Part shown: positions 1-10,035 of the stretch, piece after piece | Layout: every line of letters begins with the position of its first letter | Position numbering within the stretch: the stretch's first letter is position 1 | Assembly: GCA_032718475.1 (NCBI GenBank) | Contig: JAUCBJ010008736.1 | Span: 26,751-90,750 of the forward strand | Source of the DNA: Nemertoderma westbladi | Lineage: Eukaryota; Xenacoelomorpha; Nemertodermatida; Nemertodermatidae | Direction of reading: 5' to 3' | Length of the DNA stretch: 64,000 nt | Made by a program: the position numbers and the translations under genes | The notes under the pieces: model-generated | Database searches by the model: none | What the model was told of the DNA's origin: nothing | The model's input: the letters and a program-made list of their open reading frames with translations, nothing else

Positions 1-120
1 TCTAACGCTTTTCTCTATACCGCTATATCTAATAACAAAACAATAACATTACACACAACAAATACAACAAAAATCACCAATAAGATTATTCCCATAAGGT
101 AAAGTAAGCAATATACCTAC

Positions 121-297
121 CCCCACCCCACCCTTCAATCCCCCAGACACCCACCCCCAGCCATCCAACCCTAGCCTCCTATCCCCAGCCACCCATACAC
201 CCACCCCCAGCCACCCAACCCCAGCCTCCTACCACCAGCCACCCATACACCCATCCCTACCTCCCCAATATACCCACTCCAGCCTCCAATCCCCTTA
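121..297. repeat. C-rich minisatellite
   Basis: About three imperfect copies of a ~50-bp unit built from CCAGCCACCCA-type blocks. Period judged by eye. The rest of 1-457 is AT-rich and shows no gene; 396-420 holds a short palindrome around ATGCATG. Confidence 0.7.
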
Positions 298-457
298 GTT
301 AAAATACAGGTAGTCTATTTGAAATGAAGTTTTATTAAATAAGCGCATTATTAAAGAAAAGTTGATAGTTGAATAATTGTGTATTATTTATATATGCATG
401 TTTAATAAACATGCATATATGAGTCATAAATGCATAAACATTGTTTATGTCTAAAAT

Positions 458-1045
458 TTACTTCCTGAAAATACTGAACTTAGAACGCCTACTACGAATT
501 AGTTCTTGTTTAACTTCCTTTGTAACCACTTCCGTCGACTTATTGACTTGTTTTGCTTTCACTCTTGTGCAGTCTAAATTTTCGTTTTGTGCCTTCGCTT
601 CATCTAACAGTGATAGCGCCATACATTTGAATTCAGCTGCCGTTTTCGCACAATCTCTCACTAGTTCCTTGAATTCCGCATCACTTTCAGTGTTGCTCTG
701 GGTTTTCTTTGACTCATATTTGTTTGGGTATGCACCAGTAGTGCCCTCATGACCTCTGCGACTTTCCACACAGTGTACACCTGCAGAATCCCTCGTCACA
801 GGAGCGTCTGAGCGCGCCCCCCTTGGAGTTCTTCTAAAAATATTAAAATCAAAACAGGGAAAGTAAGACGTCTTCGTCGAATTGTTGGATATGGATTGGC
901 TGTGTTGCAGCGCACTATCTGTACTAACGAGATTTTCATCGACTGCGCGCATTTGTTCGCGTTGTACATCTAGCATACCTCCAGCTTCACTGCATAACTG
1001 TTGAGACTTAATCATGGAGCCTAACGATTCTTTGCAATCTTTCAT
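458..1045 (-). CDS. SNAP-25/SNAP-29-like Qbc-SNARE
   Basis: Single uninterrupted frame of 195 codons with two SNARE-like heptad regions. The first (about residues 10-55) contains MLDVQREQ, which aligns with MLDEQGEQ of SNAP-25; Q28 takes the zero-layer position. The second (about 122-180) contains AQNENL, with Q153 at the zero layer. The linker holds one Cys in YFPCFDF, where SNAP-25 has a palmitoylated Cys cluster, so membrane attachment may be weaker, as in SNAP-29 or SNAP-47. Known role of the family: supplies two Q helices to a SNARE bundle for membrane fusion. The open frame continues upstream without an ATG to a stop at 1139-1141 through a strongly basic stretch, so the N-terminus may lie in another exon, or the ATG at 1045 is the start. 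The C-terminus is basic. A single-exon structure could also mean a retrocopy. The assignment rests on motif alignment, not overall identity. Confidence 0.6.
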   Translation of the reverse strand: MKDCKESLGSMIKSQQLCSEAGGMLDVQREQMRAVDENLVSTDSALQHSQSISNNSTKTSYFPCFDFNIFRRTPRGARSDAPVTRDSAGVHCVESRRGHEGTTGAYPNKYESKKTQSNTESDAEFKELVRDCAKTAAEFKCMALSLLDEAKAQNENLDCTRVKAKQVNKSTEVVTKEVKQELIRSRRSKFSIFRK

Positions 1046-1451
1046 TTTCTGTTGTCTACTACGGCTTATCCTGCGCGATAACTTCCTACTTTCTTTCCGA
1101 TCGTTGTGAGCGTTCCGTGGACCTCCTTCATCAACACTTTAACAGGTAGAACATCAGTCATTAAACCGACAAAAAATCACAGTGATCAATCAATAATCAA
1201 TAATCGGGTTTCAAAATCTGTAAAATTCAAATAGTCTCTACGTCATGGCCTCTCACAAAAAACAAAATATTACAGTGGGGAGGTTTAGCGAAAACCTTTT
1301 TTCAAAGGTGACAAAAGTTTTTTTGTTAGTAAATATGGTAAAAAATCCCATGCACCAGAAAATATATTTAGTGGGACATGCATAAGACAAGCCAAACACA
1401 AGATAGAGTATGGTAGAATATGGATCGAAAGAGTAATGTTATAATTGAATA
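1046..1451. other. Intergenic, no gene seen
   Basis: Apart from the upstream extension of the SNARE frame (to 1138), no coding or repeat structure is recognised. LINE-A homology starts near 1452. Confidence 0.5.
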
Positions 1452-2260
1452 CTGCGACACACACCCTGCTGAATGGCAAACCAGGGTGCGGTATTTGACC
1501 CTATAGCTGACTCTGCAAAAAAATACCGCCAACTCCCTCTATGGGTGGCATTGGTAATTGGCAATGCTGAGGTACCGCCAGTAGGGGCCAAGGGAATAAC
1601 CGGACGCAATTGGGCTCGCAGGCGTCAGTTATGTCCAGACTGGCTGTTTGTCTTACCCCCTACTGGAGAGAGACTGACAGAGGATAGCAATTCTTTGAGT
1701 CCCTTTCCTGATTACTTTCTGGATAAACCCTGGGTCAACAGGGTGGCCAGATTGTGATGGGGAGAGGGATTCTGGAGTTGGAGGCTACTCTCATGTTCCA
1801 CCCCGACCAACAAAGCCATTGGTGAACTTGAGGCAAGTCACTAGACTAGCCTCAGTAAACACCCTAACACTCGGGTCCCCAATGCGACAAGGTGAGCTGA
1901 CTGCCATGACAAACAAGCTTTGCCTTAGCGCAGTGAGTGTTCAAGAGCACCGCATGCAGATTGGTGAGACTGATGAGGTCCTAACTAATGACACGAGGAC
2001 GGTTGTCGTCTCCCCTCCCCTCAGCAGATGATAATGGTAATGGTGGAATTGGTTTATTGATGAATCCAACTGCACATGCTGCATTGGACGAAATAGATCT
2101 TATATCCTACCGCATCACCCGCTGCCATTTCTCTTGTTCTGGAAGACTAGCAAAGAAGTTTCCTAAGGTGGTTCTGATTGTATGCCAACAATTATTGCCC
2201 CGGTAGAAGAGGTGGACAATTTCTAGGACGATCCACAAGCAGACACTGATGGAGATGATT
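1452..2260 (+). mobile_element. LINE-A copy 1, 5' half (endonuclease part)
   Basis: Matches the 5' part of the LINE-A family seen at about 44.9-45.7 kb. It covers the leader, the start of the AP-endonuclease region (VGVQEHRMQ-like and GGIGLLMNP segments) and the segment just before the GDFNA motif, then stops. The coding frame is broken in several places. Where the 44.5-kb copy carries an extra base (near 45323), this copy reads straight through (near 1880), showing that leader and endonuclease were one ORF in the ancestor. No reverse transcriptase part follows. Confidence 0.8.
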
Positions 2261-2992
2261 GAAGCTGGTAAAGCAAAAGCATGGATAGCTATATCAAAAA
2301 TGGATACCATTTTAAAATTTTATTTAAAATTTTAATTTTATAAATATTATTTTAATTATTTTAAAATTTTGGCTGTGATATTTATTGTCGATTTATTGGT
2401 TGATAATTTTCCTGTAAGACGTCGTCGCCATGGTATCTCTCCGATGTGAAGCTACTGCGGATTTAATAGCTTCTTCTACAATTGTTTCTACATCAATTTC
2501 TACCAATGAATCTTCTTTATCTTCCCCCTCTGTATCTATCTTATCATCGGATTCTCTAACCGTCGTACCATCACTGCACACACAACTCCGCGCTGATCGG
2601 AACAACCCGTGAACTCTATTAGCAATCCGGGGTCCCAATGGTCGTATGAAAGGGTTACTCCCTTCCTGTTCACGCTTATCGGTAGTGAAGGATAAACCCT
2701 CTCCAAAACTTGAATACCCATTTTAATTTTTGTTAAAGTAATTTTTGAAAATTTCGAACTTGTTAGCTCGAAATTAAATATAATATATTTTCTAGTACAA
2801 GTGTTTTACTGTTAATGTTGATATACAGTATGTATAAATATAATGTATTGATGTTAATATAAATATATGTTCTAGAATATGTTGGCAATTCAGAACAACA
2901 ACAACAACAGTTTTTCTAAACAAATATATGTTGCTCTAGAATATTTTAATAACGTTATAAAATTATTATCATGCGATTTTAATTAATCCAAA
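2261..2992. other. AT-rich spacer with two overlapping minus-strand ORFs
   Basis: Minus-strand frames at 2393-2638 (81 codons, acidic middle) and 2536-2721 (61 codons) overlap in different frames and resemble no family known to me. 2300-2375 is almost pure A/T. No supported gene. Confidence 0.4.
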
Positions 2993-3621
2993 CTAATTTT
3001 GGGAACAGTTCCGTATGCAGTCGCATTTTAAAACATAAATCATTGTTACCAGGGCAACAATGTAGAGTTCTAGAACAAAATATAATTATTATACACTATT
3101 CTACAACATAAAATAAAATAAAAATTATAATGTTCTAGAACATATAGCTAGTCATTTTTCATATTTAAAATGGCTAGTAATTAAACAAAACTAAATTTTT
3201 GTAACAGAAATCATTGTTACCATGCAAAAAATGTAACGGCTATACACCATGTCCCAGAATATAGTGTCGTAATTCAGTGACACGCCCCCCCCCCCTAATT
3301 TTTCTACAAATCGTGATGAGATTGCATGAAATTTGAAACAGAGATAGTTTCACCTCCCGACCACTGACTGGGTGAGCCAGAATTTTTATTTTTGCTTTCA
3401 ATCTTTAGCTACAAGCGTTTAAAAAAAGTGTCTCCAGCGATATTACACCAGTTACACCGCAGTTATTCTTCTACCTTATAGCTGTTAGTTGGTACCAATG
3501 GAAAGCTGGCCATGCAAGGATTCCAAATATGTAACACAATTTGAATTTCGTTGAAAAATAGCTGCATACGGATCTCTAGCCAATCAAATGCGACTGCATA
3601 CGGAACTCTAGCCCTAATTTT
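2993..3621. mobile_element. MITE family M1, copy 1, with TIRs and target duplication
   Basis: Ends are inverted copies: the left end (3001-3028) and the right end (3587-3614, reverse complement) share AGTTCCGTATGCAGTCGC and the following bases. The bases just outside both ends read CTAATTTT (2993-3000 and 3614-3621), a 7-8-bp target duplication as made by hAT-type transposases. Inside are TTCTAGAACA-rich segments shared with 23.5-24.0 kb, and 3240-3560 recurs inverted at about 48.73-49.09 kb. A C-run lies at 3287-3295. No coding capacity. Confidence 0.8.
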
Positions 3622-3695
3622 TATGGTTACTAGTGATCTTTATGATAAACTAGCAGGTATAAATTATTTGGAGGGAGTTTATCAATAATTCTCGA

Positions 3696-4118
3696 CTATA
3701 CCTGTTGAGCTCCGATGCGTTGATCTTCTGCTTGGGCAGTACCCAATAGATCTCTATTATCACGATGGCCACGGGCACTACTACGCTCGTCTCCAGTGTA
3801 CCAATAGCCACGGGCACCAACCCACTCGCCTACAAAATCACGATGCCTACGGGCACTACCGGAACTACGGTCGTCTCCAGTAGTGTCCCAATAGCTACGA
3901 TGCCCACGGCCACTACTACGCTCGTCTCCAGTAGTGTCCCAATAGCCACGGGTACCAGCCCTCTCGTCTACAAATTCATGATGCCCACGGGCTCTACTAC
4001 GCTCGTCTCCAATGCCACGATACCCACGGCCACCACTACGGTCGTCTCCAATGCCACGAGACCCATGATGGGCACGCCCTCCTTTCTTGGGATTCTTGAT
4101 GATACAGTTTACTTCCAT
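3696..4118 (-). CDS. Repeat-derived Arg/Gly-rich ORF, doubtful gene
   Basis: About 3765-4070 is a degenerate minisatellite of ~45-50-bp units (blocks of CTACGCTCGTCTCCAGT and CCACGGGCA). The minus strand reads 140 codons rich in R, G, D and H with repeats such as DERSSARGHRD; the plus strand reads 121 codons rich in T, V and S. Neither resembles a known family to me. The minus frame has non-repeat flanks at both ends (start EVNCIIKNPKKGG, end AQAEDQRIGAQQV), so it is listed, but an open frame over a repeat with a period near a multiple of three is expected by chance. Confidence 0.25.
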   Translation of the reverse strand: MEVNCIIKNPKKGGRAHHGSRGIGDDRSGGRGYRGIGDERSRARGHHEFVDERAGTRGYWDTTGDERSSGRGHRSYWDTTGDDRSSGSARRHRDFVGEWVGARGYWYTGDERSSARGHRDNRDLLGTAQAEDQRIGAQQV

Positions 4119-4349
4119 GCTGTTTTCTGACTACAGTACAGATAATTAATTTAGGTGACATTAAAATAGTGAAAGGGATAAATTAGTGTGCGTAGCATAT
4201 AAATTATGTTCTAACTTATTAAATATCTTTGCATCTTCTTTCGATTATTGTTACTTTTTTATATCTTTTTTCAAGTATGAAGGGTACCGGTACGTACAGT
4301 AGGTTACCTCACAAATTATTCTACTCTAAATACTGGTAATCACAATGTA

Positions 4350-5321
4350 GCTACTATTACTACTATGATCGGCATGCTGCATTGCAGCTGCATTTTTAAG
4401 AATGCTGTGCCGGCTTGTCGACAAAATTGCGCCGCCACAACTCCCTATCACCCATGACATTTGCTAGATCATCCGCATCCTCAAGGCCAGTGTCCTTTAA
4501 GATGCGTCTCAAGAAAGTCATGGGGTGTCCACCATGCTTATTCACTCCATGAGGCTGCCAAAGTATAAGATTATGCACTGGCTGGTCCTCACGGCGAAAG
4601 CAATGTCCTGCAAAGTGGAGGCGATTTTGTTCTAGTGTCAAGCTTGGGGGAACCAATGAGACACCTCCAATGTTATATAGTTATATAGTGTCTGGTTGGA
4701 GATGTGTGCATTGTACTTGACACAATGAACCCGGCGTAGCATTCTTGTGAATGTGCCATCCAGAGATTTGGTGTCCTCAGCAGTTAGAGCCCAGCATGGA
4801 CTCCCATAGAGGAGTACTGGAACTACTGCTGCTCTAAATAATCGGACCTTAAGTTTCCGATTAATTCTCGGTGACTTCCAAGTCCTGGAAAGCCTATTCA
4901 AGGCTGCCCATGCCTTTCCCTTACGTATTCGAAGGTCCTCACCTGACTTCCGGATCCATGATCCCAGGTAACAGAAGTCGTCCACATGCTCAAGCATACC
5001 ATCATTTGAGCTTATGCTCATCCGATCAGAGACTTGCTGAGGACTTTCAAAGTTAACTGTCAAAATTTTGGTCTTTCTGGAGTTAATAAAAAGACCAACA
5101 CTAGAAGCAGCATGTTCTAATGTGCTGAGGAGCAGTTGGGCTCCCTCTAGTGATTCTGAGAGTACTCCTAAGTCATCAGCAAAGTCTAGATCAGTTAGGT
5201 ACTTGGCTGGATTTCCGCGACTTCTGGAGCCAGTAGGTGGAGTTATCATCACCCCATCATCATTATGATGATCTAAGGACATGCGTAGAACATAGTCAAC
5301 CACAATTATGAACAAGAACAT
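4350..5321 (-). mobile_element. LINE-A copy 2, 5'-truncated 3' end
   Basis: Reverse-strand copy running from within the reverse transcriptase (just before the HHNDDG segment) to the family 3' terminus with its GTA-type tail (4350-4370). It includes the FADD catalytic box, the LLYGSPCWALT segment and the C-terminal FAGHCFRRED segment. An 8-bp duplication of TTATATAG near 4675 shifts the frame, splitting the coding part into 4638-5321 and 4396-4656. The 5' truncation is typical of incomplete target-primed reverse transcription. Confidence 0.85.
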
Positions 5322-5429
5322 TGTAGCGAGCGTTGTAATGCAAGATGTAACCATGGCAGCTAATGTAATGGTACGTACGGTAGGTAGCCAGTGATTTTGA
5401 AATATTTAACTGGCCAGAATACATTCTAA

Positions 5430-6281
5430 AATACACCACAACCCTTACTTAATACAACAACCACTTTTAGGGGGTCGGAGACCCCCCCTAATTTTTTTCA
5501 AATTTCAATCATATGCTACGAAATTTGGTATGATGGTATTTCGACAACTTTTCTTACTGCTGGCCTGACCGGATTTTTTATTTACGAGCTATTTCGATAC
5601 AACAGGCCGTTAAAAACGCCTTTTTTTAAATCAATGTTTAACCATTTCTGTCGGCTTTATTTGTAATCTCTTGAATGTAACCTAGATATTGTGAGAACGG
5701 CCTTCATCTGCAGATTCCAAATCTGAAAAACCGTTTAAAATTTCATCAAAAAATGCCAAAGATATTATCAAAATAATAAGGTGTAAATTTTGAGACGTAA
5801 ATCGCTATAATTATAATGTTTTATATACTCGTAATTCTAGAATATTAATTAGTAAAGAAACAAGATGGAAAGTTTTAAGGTTCAACTAAATAATAGTTAA
5901 TATTCTAAAATAAAGACAAAAAACACTCGAATTATAGCGATTTACTTCTCAAAATTTACACCTTAGTGTTTTGTTTATATCTTTGGCATTTTTTGATGAA
6001 ATTTAAACGGTTTTTCAGATTCAGAATCTGCAGATGAAGGCGGTTCTCATAATATCTATATTACATTCAAAAGATTAAAAATAAAGCCAACAGAGATGGA
6101 CAAATATAGCATTTTTAAATGTTGTATCGTAATAGCTCATAAATTCAAAAATCCGCCCAGACCAGCAGTAAGAAAATTTGTCGAACTATCATCAGGCCAA
6201 ATTTCGCAGCATATGATTTAGGTGGTCTCCGACCACCTAAAAATGGTTGTTGCATTAAGGGAGATGGTGTAGATTTATTTG
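5430..6281. mobile_element. Fold-back element with ~400-bp arms
   Basis: The two halves are inverted copies. The left arm begins near AATACACCACAACCCTTA and includes GGTCGGAGACC; the right arm ends with the complement (GGTGGTCTCCGACCACC near 6220-6236, then GGTTGTTGCATTAAGGG). Inner arm segments also pair, for example the left stretch around TTTCATCAAAAAATGCC with the right GGCATTTTTTGATGAAA. About 100 bp in the middle (5830-5935) is unpaired. No ORF. This is the shape of a fold-back/MITE-like non-autonomous DNA transposon; the family is unknown and no clear target duplication was found. Confidence 0.75.
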
Positions 6282-6537
6282 CTTGCTAATCTTGAGATAT
6301 TTTACACAGACTAATTATTTATAAAAATTGGTTAGTTACAAAGCCTAAAGTTTACACTATACTAGTAAACGTTCTCGAATATATAAACTGTAATCTCCAC
6401 TGTGTATCGCATTATTCGTGACTTATAGTAGTTGCGTTGACAATTTTATACTATTGAATATTATAATATCAATTTTTTTAATTGAATAAATAATTATTTG
6501 TTCTAAATTATCCCATAATTACGTCGCCCAAAAATTT

Positions 6538-6632
6538 ATAAATTAATTTATAGTCGACTATAAATTAATTTATGGTCGACTATAAATTAATTTATGGTCG
6601 ACTATAAATTAATTTATGGTCGACCATAAATT
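6538..6632. repeat. Palindromic minisatellite (22-bp unit)
   Basis: Four to five tandem copies of a 22-bp unit containing AAATTAATTT and ATGGTCGAC. Each unit is nearly its own reverse complement (centres AATT and GTCGAC), so the array could form a cruciform or chained hairpins. Confidence 0.85.
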
Positions 6633-7149
6633 ATGACGTCATGGAGGACATCTGAAAAAAAGTAAAAAAAAATTAATTAATTGGCAAAGATCAGCCACCG
6701 TACATAATTACTTGCATGAACATTTGCTTCAACTGATTTCATGTACAATCTCTTATTTTATTTTAATTTAATTTAATTGTGGGGTGGAGGGTGGGGGGGG
6801 GGGGGGGGGGGGCAGATTAGTCTAGGACGCCGGTAGCAAAGCAATGACATGAAATTTAGGAAGGGTGTACATTGTACAGTACAGTATTAAGAATAGATAC
6901 AGTACAGTAGGGTGTACAGTAGGCCTACAGTAGTAAGAAATAGATACTGGGTAACCAAAACGATGAGATAAGTGTTGTAACGTTGACTACATCTGTATAT
7001 CCGAGCACTATCTCGCCACTTTAAAGTAAGGGTCTCCGAAAATATGGCGAAGTCTTGTAAGCGGATCCATTCCGTTATACACTTCCTACCAATAAATGGG
7101 GGTGAACTTATTTATCAATCAGTTAAGGTATGCAGCAAATAAAGCATAC
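6633..7149. other. Spacer with 20-base G run
   Basis: 6793-6812 is an uninterrupted G run, a likely site of length error. Short TACAGTA-rich repeats follow at 6880-6935. No gene seen. Confidence 0.5.
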
Positions 7150-8202
7150 CAGAGAATCGATGATGCAACATGTCTGTATGCTGGACTTTAGTAAAGCTTT
7201 CGATCGTATTAACCATTATTTACTCTTTAATAAGTTGATAGAACGTGGTGTACCCTTAGTTGTTATAGTTCGCGTAATTTAATTTTGGTACAGAAACCAA
7301 CTTATGTGTGTTAAATGGGGATCTATTTTTTCAAATAACTTCACAGTTACTAACGGCACCAAGGAAGGTGGGATCGTATCTCCCCTTTTCTTTAATATAT
7401 ATATTGACAATTTAAGTGCCGATCTATCTAATTCTGGTGTGGGGTGTAAAATAAATAACATGCGAATTAATCATTTGTGCTACACTGATGATCTTTACCT
7501 CATTAGTAATTCAATTTTTGGCCTACAATTCTTACTTATTAATATTGCAGTAAAATTTGCCGACAGCAGTTCAATGTTGTTTAAGGACTAAGTGCATTTA
7601 TTACTTCCCTAAGTGCTTTCTTAGTTGTGCTTCTAATGTATACATATATGGCAAACCGATTGACATAGTTGATAAATTTATTTACTTAGGACATTTATTA
7701 CATAGTAGTACCGATGATGATTACGATATTATTAGGCAAACTCACTCTCTTTATGCGTGTGGTAATTATATATCTAGAACATTTGGTGGCTGCACAGATA
7801 CTGTTAAAGCCAAGCTGTTTCAAGCTTTTTGCACAACTATTTATTGTGATGCGCTGTGGGCTAGCTCCAACTACTCGCAGAGTGCTCTCCATAAAATTCG
7901 AGTGGCATATAATAATTGTCTGCGAATGTTCTTTAACATTCCCAAAATGACTGGTGATGAACCCTCTAGCATGTCTTTATGGTTTGGTAAATTAAATATC
8001 CCCATGTTTGTACATATACGGTATAAATCGAAAATTAGCTCACTAGAAAGGATTTCGAATAGCAATAATTTAATTGTTCGAACTGTATATCGGTCCACCC
8101 GAACTTACGGAGCTTCACGTTTTCATAGTTAGTGAATTACGAGCATCATGGTGTTTTATTCTTATACATACTGTAACTACGTTATTGTGCTGTTTGTATT
8201 AT
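7150..8202 (+). mobile_element. LINE-B reverse transcriptase fragment
   Basis: Reverse transcriptase motifs in order: motif A at about 7180 (LDFSKAFDRINH), motif B-like TKEGGIVSPLFFNIYIDNLS (near 7350), motif C CYTDDLYLIS (near 7480) and the downstream FIYLGHLLHS segment, followed by a C-terminal domain to about 8130. There is a stop near 7275 and a frame change near 7560-7590, so it is dead. Architecture suggests a CR1/L2-like non-LTR element, unlike LINE-A; the clade is a guess. Its 3' terminal ~130 bp recur at 9651-9801 beyond the LINE-A insertion. Confidence 0.8.
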
Positions 8203-9622
8203 ACCTGAGTATTTAAAGCTCATCTATCCCATCATAGTAGCCATCATTTTATGCATCATTTATGTGTAAATGCGTATTTGTGGTCAAATTGGGCTATTAT
8301 TCTATAACCATTTTCGGCCAAATTCCCATTGAGAGACTGCTCCGTGGAAATCCGAATGGGTTCCGTAAAGGTCGTGGGATCATGGAACCCATTTTGGCAC
8401 TTAGAAGGATAATTGAACAGTTATCAAAAAAGAAAGACAGGCATCTGGCTGTTATCTTTGATGACTTCTTCAAGGCCTTTGATTCAGTCTCCCGCTCACG
8501 TATGTTCAGCATACTTTCATTATATGGGATTCCTGATGAAATTATTGCAGCAATCAGATCAGTATACGATGGTTCGACAACATTTGTGTCTACTGTTGAT
8601 GGTGACACAGAACCATTTGAAGTGTTATGGGGCGTCCTCCAGGGAGACACACTTGCACCATTCTTGTTCATAATTGTAGTTGACTATGTTCTACGCATGT
8701 CCTTAGATCATCATAATGATGATGGGGTCATGATATATCCACCTACTGGCTCCAGAAGTCGAGGAAATCCTGCCAAGTACCTAACTGACCTAGACTTTGC
8801 TGATGACTTAGGAGTACTCTCAGAATTACTAGAGGGAGCCCAACGGCTCCTCAGCTCACTAGAACATGCTGCTTCTAGTGTTGGTCTTTTTATTAACTCC
8901 AGAAAGACAACAATTTTGACAGTTAACTTTGAAAGTCCTCAGCAAGTCTCTGATCGGATGAGCATAAGCTCAAAAGATGGTATGCTTGAGCATGTGGATG
9001 ACTTCTGTTACTGGGATCATGGATCCGGAAGTCAGGTGAGGACCTTCGAATACGTAAGGGAAAGGCATGGGCAGCCTTAAATAGGCTTTCCAGGATTTGG
9101 AAGTCACCGAGAATTAATCGGAAACTTAAGGTCCGATTATTTAGAGCAGCAGTAGTTCCAGTACTCCTCTATGGGATTCCATGCTGGGCTCTAACTGCTG
9201 AGGACACCAAATCTCTGGATGGCACATTCACAAGAATGCTAGGCCGGGTTCATTGTGTCAAGTACAATGCACAAATCTCCAACCAGACACTATATAACAT
9301 TGGAGGTGTCTCATTGGTTCCCCCAAGCTTGACACTAGAACAAAATCGCCTCCGCTTTGCAGGACATTGCTTTCGCCGTGAGGACCAGCCAGTGCATAAT
9401 CTTGTACTTTGGCAGCCTCATGGAGTGAATAAGCATGGTGGACAGCCCATGACTTTCTTGAGACGCATCTTAAAGGACACTGGCCTTGAAGATGCGGATG
9501 ATCTAGCAAATGTCATGGGTGATAGGGAGTTGTGGCGGTGCAATTTTGTCGATAAGCCGGCACAGCATTCTTAAAAATGCAGCTGCAATGCAGCATGCCG
9601 ATCCTAGTAGTAGTAATTGTGC
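8203..9622 (+). mobile_element. LINE-A copy 3, inserted in LINE-B
   Basis: Begins with a short segment matching LINE-A (TTAAAGCTCATCTATCCCAT, 8212-8231), loses about 170 bases of family sequence with unrelated filler at ~8245-8320, then runs from the PIERLLRGN segment through the reverse transcriptase to the family 3' end. Motif A carries DDFFKAFDSV, motif B VLQGDTLAPFLF, motif C FADD. One missing base near 9013 (TGTTACTGG instead of TGTTACCTGG) shifts the frame. Both sides are flanked by the same ~130-bp LINE-B tail sequence. Confidence 0.85.
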
Positions 9623-9650
9623 AGTCTGTATGTAATTAGTTATTATTTTA

Positions 9651-9801
9651 CGTTCGAACTGTTCGAACTGTACATTATTGGTCCACCCGAACTTACAGAG
9701 CTTCACGTTTTCATAGATAGTGAATTACGAGCATCATGGTGTTTTATTCTTATACATATACATTACATACTGTAACTACGTTATTGTGCTGTTTGTATTA
9801 T
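9651..9801 (+). repeat. Second copy of LINE-B tail (direct repeat of 8074-8202)
   Basis: Starts at GTTCGAACTGTA and ends at GTGCTGTTTGTATTAT, as does 8074-8202, with a few substitutions, an extra ACATA-type insertion and a doubled GTTCGAACT. Beyond 9801 an AT-rich tail continues to about 9900, possibly the true LINE-B 3' end. See the finding on a long target duplication. Confidence 0.8.
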
Positions 9802-10035
9802 TATTAATTATATTGTTATCATTTATTTTACTATGGAGCATGCACTCTGGATTAAATATAATAATAAACATTGCAAGATATCATTAACAACAATAAGTAA
9901 TAAAATCAAACTCTCTGTTTTACCCGGCCTTCAGCCTTCAGTATTTTCAACGCGGTGACGCATAGGGAACTTCAACATCAGTCAACGATGCGCCAACAAC
10001 GACTCTAAGCCGAAGTCATGTTAAGAGGAGTAAAG

